Shown: positions 1 to 4,999 of the stretch, in pieces
Layout: each line of letters begins with the position of its first letter
Position numbering within the stretch: position 1 is the stretch's first letter
Assembly: GCA_003545155.1 (NCBI GenBank)
Contig: DQCH01000045.1
Span: forward strand, 1 to 5,632
DNA: 5,632 nucleotides
Direction of reading: 5' to 3'
DNA from: Candidatus Acetothermia bacterium
GTDB taxonomy: Bacteria > Bipolaricaulota > Bipolaricaulia > UBA7950 > UBA9294
The notes under the pieces: model-generated
Seen by the model: the letters and a program-made list of their open reading frames with translations, nothing else
What the model was told of the DNA's origin: nothing
Databases searched by the model: none
Made by a program: the position numbers and the translations under genes

Positions 1-90
1 CATCACCCCGAGGTTCTCTCCCCGCTCGTCGACCACCCGAATCTCAGTCTCACGAATCCGCTCGTTAACTCTTAATTTTCTTTTGACTAT
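1..90 (-). CDS. infC: Translation initiation factor IF-3, N-terminal fragment (runs off the window)
   Basis: The first 30 codons of IF-3, which binds the 30S subunit, blocks 50S joining and proofreads the start codon and initiator tRNA. The translated fragment contains VNERIRETEIRVVDERGENL followed by GVM, which matches the conserved start of the IF-3 N-terminal domain (family pattern I/V-N-x-x-I-R-x-x-E-V-R-L-I-D-x-x-G-x-x-L-G). The frame is closed upstream by the nadD stop TAG at 102-100. Between that stop and the conserved VNERIR there is no ATG, GTG or TTG. The only plausible start is ATA at 90-88, placed 5 bases after AGGAGG. IF-3 genes are known for AUU or similar non-standard starts that allow autoregulation, so this fits the family. 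The gene follows nadD by 9 bases and is probably co-transcribed with it. The rest of the gene lies beyond base 1; identity is quite sure, the exact start slightly less so. Confidence 0.9.
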   Translation of the reverse strand, partial: MVKRKLRVNERIRETEIRVVDERGENLGVM

Positions 91-95
91 AGTCG

Positions 96-101
96 CCTCC
101 T
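96..101 (-). promoter_or_regulatory. Ribosome binding site of infC
   Basis: AGGAGG read on the minus strand at 101-96, overlapping the nadD stop codon (TAG at 102-100) and followed by a 5-base spacer and ATA at 90-88. The near-perfect Shine-Dalgarno is what fixes the start at a non-standard codon, and its overlap with the upstream stop suggests translational coupling of infC to nadD. Confidence 0.8.
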
Positions 102-735
102 ATCTTGTTTGACGTATTTCCGTCAACTGTATATCTCGATACAGATTGTGCTTTCCAATGTAGGTCGCAACCTGCGGTGGTACCCACTCCTCGAACGCTT
201 CTCCATGCTTCACCCGTCGGCGCACCCAAGTGGAGGATAGGTTGACCTCCTCCATATCGATGAAGTGAATCTCCGCAAGGGCGAACGGCGAAGCGGAAAA
301 GGCTTCGCATGAAATCCCGTCTCGCGGTGCGAGAATAAAGGGGACGCTCTCCAGGAGAGCCTTCGGTTCCTTCCACGTCTCGATCTGCAACAATAGATCA
401 GCCCCTACAATGAAACAGATCCCCTGTGGGTAGATCTCCCTCATGGCGCGGATTGTGTCGATCGTATACGAGGGACCCTCACGGTCAATCTCGATCCGTG
501 AGACCGAGAAGTTCCGATAAGGGGCGATTGCTCGCTTCACCATCTCGTAACGGTCCTCCTTGCTTACACTATTCTCAACTTCCTTATGAGGTGGGATCCC
601 ACTGGGGATGAACACTACCTCCCCCAGCGTAAACTGCTCAAGCGCCTTATCTGCCACCAGCAGGTGCGCATCATGCAGAGGATTGAATGTCCCCCCGAAT
701 AACCCTACCCTAGTTTTTAAGCTCAAGTTCCACAT
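100..735 (-). CDS. nadD: Nicotinate-nucleotide adenylyltransferase
   Basis: Transfers AMP from ATP to nicotinate mononucleotide to make deamido-NAD, the step before NAD synthetase; cytosolic. The 211-residue product has the usual NadD length. Visible motifs: the nucleotide-binding GGTFNP at residues 14-19 with HDAH at 21-24 (the HxGH signature with Ala in place of Gly), SYTIDTI near 89-95, FIVGAD at 108-113 with W121 nearby, and LSSTWVR at 166-172, which corresponds to the C-terminal ISSTxIR ATP-binding motif. It overlaps the 3' end of obgE, the common obgE-nadD order. The start is uncertain: ATG at 735-733 directly abuts an AGGAG (740-736), which is too close for normal use, whereas TTG at 726-724 is 9 bases from it and would give a 208-residue protein still including the whole nucleotide-binding motif. 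The stop is TAG. The function is secure. Confidence 0.93.
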   Translation of the reverse strand: MWNLSLKTRVGLFGGTFNPLHDAHLLVADKALEQFTLGEVVFIPSGIPPHKEVENSVSKEDRYEMVKRAIAPYRNFSVSRIEIDREGPSYTIDTIRAMREIYPQGICFIVGADLLLQIETWKEPKALLESVPFILAPRDGISCEAFSASPFALAEIHFIDMEEVNLSSTWVRRRVKHGEAFEEWVPPQVATYIGKHNLYRDIQLTEIRQTR

Positions 736-1978
736 CTCCTATGCGAAGAAGATCCCCACTAGCAAACCCCCGCCGATTGAGTTCTTTAAAGACTCCCATC
801 TTTCTTAGCCGCTCGCTTAAGTATTCCCACGCATCGTGGCTGTCGAGGTTCAGCTTTTTCACTAGTCTCTCCACCGCTTCCCCCTCGACGATGAATACGT
901 CCCCATCCCGATCAACTCGAAACCCCTCCTCGCCGTGATAGCGGTAGACACGGCGTAAGGGGGCTGGTCCCTCTTCCTTTACAGTGGCGGCCTGCAAACT
1001 ACGATAAACCTTCATAATCAACTCGCGTATCCCACGACGGTTTGCGACCGAGATTGGGAGGATCTCCACTCCGTTGGCGGCGAAGCGCTTTCTTGATTTC
1101 TCTATCTCTTCGGACCCAAGTAGGTCAACCTTATTCCCAACAATAACCTGCGGCCGCTTCATCAGCGCCTCACTGAACGCAGCCAGCTCCGCGTTGATGT
1201 GGTGGTAGTCTTCAAGTGCGTCCCGTCCTTCGAGCATGGCTAAATCGATCATGTGGACTAACACGCGCGTCCGCTCCACATGACGGAGAAAACGATCGCC
1301 TAATCCCCTACCAGCGTGTGCCCCTTCGATCAGGCCAGGAATGTCTACAGCAACGAACTGGTACTTACCATCAACATCAACTACCCCCAGGTTGGGAACG
1401 AGGGTAGTGAACGGGTAGTCCGCCACTTTGGCTCTCTTCGCGGAGATGCATGAGATGAGGCTCGACTTACCAACATTGGGATAACCGATGATCCCGACGT
1501 CCGCGATGAGCTTCAGTTCCAGGCGAAGGGTCTTTTCCTCCCCTTTTAATCCGTGTTCGCAGATTCGCGGCGCCTGCCGAACCGAGGTCGTGAAACTCCG
1601 ATTCCCGCGACCACCTTCGCCCCCGTGCACGAGGATCACCTCGTCCCCCGGCGAGGAGAGATCGACCAGAGTTTCCCCGCTGGTCACGTCTCGAACGAGC
1701 GTACCCACTGGAACTAGAATCAGCTTGTCCGCGCCCCGTGCTCCGCGCCGGGTGTTCTTCCCCCCATTTTTCCCGTCACCAGCGCGGAATTTCGGCTCAT
1801 TGCGGAAGGCATACAAGGTAGATAGGCCTGATAAGGCCCGCATCACTACTGATCCACCGCTCCCTCCGTTTCCACCATCCGGCCCTCCCTGTGGGCTATG
1901 TCGATTGGAGATAAAACTGATTACACCATCCCCCCCACGCCCTCCTTGGGCGCGGATCGTCGCTTCATCAATGAACAT
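710..1978 (-). CDS. obgE: Obg-family GTPase, 50S assembly factor
   Basis: Large-subunit assembly and stress-linked GTPase; cytosolic and ribosome-associated. The 422-residue product has all three domains of full-length Obg. Residues 1 to about 158 form the glycine-rich Obg fold (MFIDEATIRA, GGPDGGNGGSGG at 31-42). The G domain follows, with G1 GYPNVGKSS at 165-173, switch I around DYPFTT at 187-192, G3 DIPG at 212-215, G4 NKVD at 282-285 and G5 SVA near 310-312. A C-terminal OCT domain spans about 340-420 (YRYHGEEGFRV, DAWEYLSERLRKMGV). In the Obg fold, ISNRHSPQGGPDGG replaces the more usual FRREK-x-x-P-x-GGPDGG, a mild divergence. The start ATG has only a weak Shine-Dalgarno (CAGG about 11 bases upstream), so expression may depend partly on rpmA translation 37 bases upstream. 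The stop is TAG, overlapping the 5' end of nadD. Confidence 0.97.
   Translation of the reverse strand: MFIDEATIRAQGGRGGDGVISFISNRHSPQGGPDGGNGGSGGSVVMRALSGLSTLYAFRNEPKFRAGDGKNGGKNTRRGARGADKLILVPVGTLVRDVTSGETLVDLSSPGDEVILVHGGEGGRGNRSFTTSVRQAPRICEHGLKGEEKTLRLELKLIADVGIIGYPNVGKSSLISCISAKRAKVADYPFTTLVPNLGVVDVDGKYQFVAVDIPGLIEGAHAGRGLGDRFLRHVERTRVLVHMIDLAMLEGRDALEDYHHINAELAAFSEALMKRPQVIVGNKVDLLGSEEIEKSRKRFAANGVEILPISVANRRGIRELIMKVYRSLQAATVKEEGPAPLRRVYRYHGEEGFRVDRDGDVFIVEGEAVERLVKKLNLDSHDAWEYLSERLRKMGVFKELNRRGFASGDLLRIGDVELELKN
736..740 (-). promoter_or_regulatory. Shine-Dalgarno that bears on the nadD start
   Basis: AGGAG on the minus strand at 740-736, inside the last codons of obgE. It has zero spacing to the ATG at 735 but 9 bases to the in-frame TTG at 726, so it favours the TTG as the true nadD start, or alternatively nadD relies on coupling to obgE translation. 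Confidence 0.5.
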
Positions 1979-2015
1979 AGAAAGAAAAACCTGAAGGGGT
2001 AAACATCGGGAGGGA

Positions 2016-2273
2016 TTAAGCCTCCTGCGTCGGCAGGACGCTCACGTACTTTTTCTTGCGACCTTTAAATTGGACATAACCGGGGACGGTAGCATAAATC
2101 GTGTAATCCCGCCCCAAGCCAACGTTCTTTCCTAAACCGTACTTGGTACCACGCTGGCGGACAATGATCATCCCCGGGTTTACCCACTCTCCACCGAAAC
2201 GCTTCACACCCAGACGTTTGCCTGAACTGTCGTGAACATTCGACGTTGAACCTGTACTCGTCTTGTGTGCCAT
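2016..2273 (-). CDS. rpmA: 50S ribosomal protein L27
   Basis: Component of the large subunit whose N-terminal tail reaches the peptidyl transferase centre. The 85-residue product has the conserved core GKRLGVKRFGGEWVNPG at 18-34 and IIVRQRGTKYGLGKNVG at 36-52. The ATG is set by AAGGAG at 2284-2279 with a 5-base spacer; this site lies just behind the prp-like stop, so the two are probably coupled. The protein begins directly with MAHK, with no N-terminal extension of the kind cleaved by Prp in Firmicutes. The tail is unusual: AHKTSTGSTSNVHDS in place of the common AHKKxxGSTRNGRDS, so several basic residues and the NGRDS signature are lost. A short basic C-terminal tail (KGRKKK at 70-75) follows the core. 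The stop is TAA. Confidence 0.97.
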   Translation of the reverse strand: MAHKTSTGSTSNVHDSSGKRLGVKRFGGEWVNPGMIIVRQRGTKYGLGKNVGLGRDYTIYATVPGYVQFKGRKKKYVSVLPTQEA

Positions 2274-2285
2274 TAATACTCCTTC

Positions 2286-2609
2286 TTACACCCGTATACT
2301 AACAGTGGCCTCGTGTACCACGAAGTCACCGGGATATTCCTTTGCCAACATCTTGAGACCAATTACAAGGGTCTCCATAATCGCGTCGATCTCGCGGTTA
2401 AGATGAGAATCGCTCCGATCAACGACGAGGTGGAGCTCCTTTCCAACGGAAAAATCAGGGGTTACGTGCAAGTAGTCGGTCATCGAGGAGATCGTCGCTT
2501 GCAGGAAGTGGAGAGTACTCGTCGTAGCGAGGCTTCCCTCTTCCATTCCCCTGCCGGTAAGCCCGAGAATTCGGTTTTGTTCGTCACGTTGAATGATAAT
2601 CTCTTCCAC
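2286..2609 (-). CDS. Prp (YsxB)-family protein lacking the catalytic His and Cys
   Basis: A 107-residue protein lying between rplU and rpmA, the position held by the ribosomal-processing cysteine protease Prp (YsxB/DUF464) in Firmicutes and others. Length, the N-terminal strand (IIIQRDEQNRI at 4-14), a Gly-centred turn and the C-terminal helix plus strand (MLAKEYPGDFVV) fit the family by eye. The two active-site motifs do not. The GHA motif is GRG at 19-21, so the catalytic His is Arg20, and the D-I-V-C-A segment appears as SLATTST at 26-32 with no Cys. The entire protein contains no cysteine, so cysteine-protease activity by the known mechanism is excluded if the sequence is right. The start is GTG at 2609-2607, 6 bases after AAGGGGA (2622-2616), which overlaps the rplU stop; the stop is TAA. 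Family assignment rests on synteny plus weak similarity. A role as an L27- or ribosome-binding chaperone is only an inference. Confidence 0.75.
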   Translation of the reverse strand: MEEIIIQRDEQNRILGLTGRGMEEGSLATTSTLHFLQATISSMTDYLHVTPDFSVGKELHLVVDRSDSHLNREIDAIMETLVIGLKMLAKEYPGDFVVHEATVSIRV

Positions 2610-2620
2610 GTCTATTCCCC

Positions 2621-2935
2621 TTAGGATTCGATCTTAGTGATGAGCGTCGTCATGTAGGGCTGACGGTGCCCTTGCTTGCGCCGGTATCCTTTCTTGCTCT
2701 TGTACTTGTAGACAATGATCTTATCCCCCAATCCCTCTTCTCGCACCTCTCCTTTCACTTTCACATCATCGAGATAAGGAGCTCCCGCTCGAACACCAGT
2801 CTCGTCGACAAGGAGTAAAACCCGTTCGAATTCAACTTCCTCTCCTACCCCAACGCCCTCGATCCGCTCGTGTTCGAATAACGTTCCCTTCTCGACTCGA
2901 TACTGCTTGCCACCTGTTTCAATTACTATATACAT
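2621..2935 (-). CDS. rplU: 50S ribosomal protein L21
   Basis: Large-subunit protein that binds 23S rRNA. The 104-residue product starts MYIVIETGGKQYRVEKG, the hallmark L21 N-terminus, and ends with the conserved basic segment YKSKKGYRRKQGHRQPY followed by a short Ile/Thr-rich strand; the length is normal. The frame is open further upstream to a TTG at 2950, but that codon overlaps the Shine-Dalgarno GAGGTG (2948-2943), which has a 7-base spacer to the ATG at 2935-2933, so the ATG is the start. It is the first gene of the rplU - prp-like - rpmA group and has its own promoter. The stop is TAA, 11 bases before the next start codon. Confidence 0.97.
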   Translation of the reverse strand: MYIVIETGGKQYRVEKGTLFEHERIEGVGVGEEVEFERVLLLVDETGVRAGAPYLDDVKVKGEVREEGLGDKIIVYKYKSKKGYRRKQGHRQPYMTTLITKIES

Positions 2936-2942
2936 TAAAAAG

Positions 2943-2948
2943 CACCTC
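2943..2948 (-). promoter_or_regulatory. Ribosome binding site of rplU
   Basis: GAGGTG on the minus strand, 7 bases before the ATG at 2935. It decides the start against the upstream in-frame TTG at 2950, with which it overlaps. Confidence 0.75.
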
Positions 2949-2959
2949 AATTAAACCAA

Positions 2960-2988
2960 ATTTTAGCGATCCTTGTTCCTCTTTTCAA
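2960..2988 (-). promoter_or_regulatory. Sigma70-type promoter of the rplU operon
   Basis: On the minus strand, -35 TTGAAA (2988-2983), a 17-base spacer, and -10 TAAAAT (2965-2960); each hexamer matches the consensus at five of six positions. Transcription would start near 2953, leaving a leader of about 18 bases that just includes the GAGGTG ribosome binding site. It lies in the only sizeable gap (58 bases) of the minus-strand gene series, where an internal promoter for ribosomal protein genes is expected. The leader is too short for a large regulatory RNA structure. Confidence 0.65.
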
Positions 2989-2993
2989 CGAGC

Positions 2994-3332
2994 CTACCCG
3001 ATTGGCGTGCCGGGTGGGACCTCCCGGTCGGGGATCAGAAGGGTAATCTTTTCACCCTTGGCTGCAAGGAGCATGCACTCTGAAGTGATTCCCTTGATCT
3101 TCGCCGGCTCGAGGTTAGCCAACACGACAACTTGGCGACCGACGAGCTCCTCAGGAAGATAGGCCCGCTTTATCCCAGCAACGGTCGTTAGGACTTCATC
3201 ACCCACCTCGATTGTCAACCGATAGAGTCTGTCCGCATTTGGGATTGCTGATGTCGATCGGATCGTCCCTATTCGAAGGTCAAGTTTGCTAAACTCCTCA
3301 ATAGTAATCGTCTCTCGCTTGATGTTCTCCAC
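2994..3332 (-). CDS. MetRS beta subunit-like tRNA-binding protein (Trbp111/EMAPII-type OB fold)
   Basis: A 112-residue stand-alone OB-fold domain of the kind found at the C-terminus of many bacterial MetRS enzymes, where it dimerises and binds tRNA; related free forms are Trbp111, CsaA and the MetRS beta subunit of Aquifex. Key features: DLRIG at 18-22, PNADRLYRLTIEVG at 31-44, the NLEPAKIKGITSECMLLAA run at 73-91, and the ending PDREVPPGTPIG, so the domain is complete. It begins at GTG (3332-3330) immediately after the metG TAG stop, with no spacer and in the same frame. No strong Shine-Dalgarno precedes it; the nearest purine run is GGAAAAG, about 12 bases upstream. Expression therefore probably relies on termination-reinitiation from metG, or on amber readthrough giving a full-length fused MetRS. 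The stop is TAG, followed three codons later by TGA. Confidence 0.9.
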   Translation of the reverse strand: MENIKRETITIEEFSKLDLRIGTIRSTSAIPNADRLYRLTIEVGDEVLTTVAGIKRAYLPEELVGRQVVVLANLEPAKIKGITSECMLLAAKGEKITLLIPDREVPPGTPIG

Positions 3333-4937
3333 CTACTTTTTGATCTTTTCCACGTCGATCCGCTCGATGAGCACACGTTCGTTGGTGAGCCGTCGACCAG
3401 CGTCAGATTTCTCAAGCTCCTTCCAACTGGCGCCATCGATCCCCATCACCGCCAGGACGGAGGAGGAAAACTTTGGAAGAAACGGAAAAAGGAGGATCAC
3501 AATCCCCTTAACCAAATGAAAAGCACCTGCCACCGCCCCCTTGTCCTTAGTCTCCCACGGCTCCTTGCGCTGAAAGTACTCGTTTCCAGCTACCGCAAGC
3601 AAGCAGACGGCGCGCAGTGCCTGGCTAAGGAATCCTGCCTCCATGGCCCTCTCGTAATCAGATATCGTGTTTTCCAGCCGCTCTTTTACCTCCGAGTCGG
3701 CCTCATCTGTGGGAACAACACCAGCGTAGCGAGTCTGGATGAAGGAGAGAACGCGGTTGATCAAATTGGCGATGTTAGAGATAAGAACTCCATTAACTGC
3801 CTTCCCCAGTTCCTCCCATGAAAAGTTAACGTCGCGCCCCTCCGGTCGGTTATAGAGGAGGTAGAAGCGCCACAGCTCCGCATCTATTACCTTGAGGGCA
3901 TCATCACAGTAGAGGCCTACCCCGCGGCTTTTGGAGAAGCTTTGCCCACCAATCCAGTTTAAGTACTCAGTTGCAGCAATCTGGTCGGGGAGGTGATATC
4001 CCCGCCCAGAGGCGATCAACTGTCCAGGGAAGATCAGGGTATGAAAAGGAATGTTGTCCTTACCGATAGTGTAGATCTGATGAACGTCCTCTCCGAACCA
4101 GAAGTCCTTCCAAGCTAGCTCACCGTCGAAGTGTTCCACCGTCGCCGAGACATAGCCAAGCGCCGCCTCTCCCCAGACGTAGATTACCTTCCCTTCGGCC
4201 CCTTTAAACGGGGCTGGGATTCCCCAAGCGATGTCTCGGGTCATCGCACGCGGCTTCAAGCCCTCTTCGATCATCCGCTGCGTAAGGCGGTGGACGTTTC
4301 CCTGAAAGTGGCGCGAGGCCACGTAGTCGGAAAGCCTAGGGGAGAGTTTGGTCAGATCGAGGTACCAGTGACGCGTTCTGCGAAACTCAATATCCTTCTT
4401 CCCGCAGAAGCTGCAAACAGGGTCGATCAACTCTTCTGGCTCGATGATCGCCCCGCAGGCGTCACACTGGTTTCCCATCGCCCCGGAGGCACCACAACGC
4501 GGGCAGGTACCGGTGATAAATCGATCGGCGAGAAACAGACGGCAGTTACGACAGTAGGCGCGTTCCTCCTCGCGCGTTAGGATGTACCCTTGTTGCTCCA
4601 TCTTAAGGTAAATCTCTTGTATAAACTGTTTGTGCACGGGAGACTCGGTGGTCGTGTAGTTGTCAAACACAATTCCGAACCCCTCGATTACGGAGCGAAT
4701 CTGCTGATGGTTGAAAGCGGCAAGCTCCGCAGGAGAGATCCCGCGTTGCCTCGCCTCGTACTCGATTCGTGTCCCGTGGGCGTCGGTCCCGGAGACATAA
4801 AGCACATCATGCCCGCGCATCCGATAGTAGCGTGCGAACACATCGCCGGAAAGCAGTGATGAGACGAGGTTCCCCAAGTGCGGCACCCCAGAGGCATACG
4901 GCCAAGCACTGCAAACGAGCACTTTACGCTTTTCCAC
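3333..4937 (-). CDS. metG: Methionyl-tRNA synthetase, catalytic subunit
   Basis: Class I synthetase that charges tRNA-Met with methionine; cytosolic. The product is 534 residues. Visible: SAWPYASGVPHLGN with the HIGH-type motif HLGN at 20-23; two zinc knuckles in the connective peptide (Cys 129, 132, 145, 148 and Cys 158, 161, 175, 178); GKDNIPFHT near 292-300 in the methionine pocket; FSKS (KMSKS equivalent) at 334-337; and a helical anticodon-binding domain after about 370 (LISNIANLINRVLSF). The AWPY/HLGN/FSKS features with two knuckles resemble archaeal MetRS. The pocket segment reads YVWGEAALGYVS where YVWFDAPIGYIS is common. The C-terminal tRNA-binding domain is absent and encoded by the next gene. 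The start GTG at 4937-4935 is chosen because GAGGAG (4950-4945) lies 7 bases upstream and the family N-terminus begins there; the frame stays open for 76 more codons upstream, but that part crosses the promoter and opposes the transporter gene. Confidence 0.96.
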   Translation of the reverse strand: MEKRKVLVCSAWPYASGVPHLGNLVSSLLSGDVFARYYRMRGHDVLYVSGTDAHGTRIEYEARQRGISPAELAAFNHQQIRSVIEGFGIVFDNYTTTESPVHKQFIQEIYLKMEQQGYILTREEERAYCRNCRLFLADRFITGTCPRCGASGAMGNQCDACGAIIEPEELIDPVCSFCGKKDIEFRRTRHWYLDLTKLSPRLSDYVASRHFQGNVHRLTQRMIEEGLKPRAMTRDIAWGIPAPFKGAEGKVIYVWGEAALGYVSATVEHFDGELAWKDFWFGEDVHQIYTIGKDNIPFHTLIFPGQLIASGRGYHLPDQIAATEYLNWIGGQSFSKSRGVGLYCDDALKVIDAELWRFYLLYNRPEGRDVNFSWEELGKAVNGVLISNIANLINRVLSFIQTRYAGVVPTDEADSEVKERLENTISDYERAMEAGFLSQALRAVCLLAVAGNEYFQRKEPWETKDKGAVAGAFHLVKGIVILLFPFLPKFSSSVLAVMGIDGASWKELEKSDAGRRLTNERVLIERIDVEKIKK

Positions 4938-4944
4938 GTGCTTT

Positions 4945-4950
4945 CTCCTC
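4945..4950 (-). promoter_or_regulatory. Ribosome binding site of metG
   Basis: GAGGAG on the minus strand with a 7-base spacer to GTG at 4937. It settles the metG start well inside a longer open frame that would otherwise extend to 5165. Confidence 0.8.
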
Positions 4951-4970
4951 ACGAACGATGATAAGGTAAA

Positions 4971-4999
4971 ATTATATCTCGCTTTGAGGAGGCTGCCAA
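4971..4999 (-). promoter_or_regulatory. Sigma70-type promoter of metG
   Basis: On the minus strand, -35 TTGGCA (4999-4994; five of six consensus bases), a 17-base spacer, and a perfect -10 TATAAT (4976-4971). Transcription would start near 4964, giving a leader of about 27 bases before the GTG at 4937. That leaves no room for a T-box or other large riboswitch, so methionine- or tRNA-sensing control by such a leader is not seen here. The -35 half overlaps the 5' end of the divergent transporter reading frame. Confidence 0.75.

Noticed and set aside
65..376. 103-codon minus-strand frame overlapping nadD and infC
   Set aside because: Lies in another frame of nadD and conflicts with both clearly homologous genes.
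1925..1950. Possible G-quadruplex on the minus strand near the obgE start
   Set aside because: The G runs are explained by glycine codons of the Obg fold, and a compact set of four GGG tracts is not present there.
1488..1994. 168-codon plus-strand open frame opposite obgE
   Set aside because: Proline/arginine-rich translation of the antisense of the glycine-rich Obg domain; a shadow with no independent support.
2936..2993. Terminator or L21-leader riboregulator before rplU
   Set aside because: No GC-rich hairpin with a T run is visible, and the promoter leaves only about 18 leader bases.
710..3335. Genome-wide amber recoding, suggested by several TAG stops
   Set aside because: After the TAG of obgE and of the tRNA-binding gene, a TGA follows within a few codons and no homologous sequence continues.
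4131..4859. Two plus-strand open frames opposite metG
   Set aside because: Antisense shadows of the well-supported MetRS coding sequence; no family resemblance or ribosome site.
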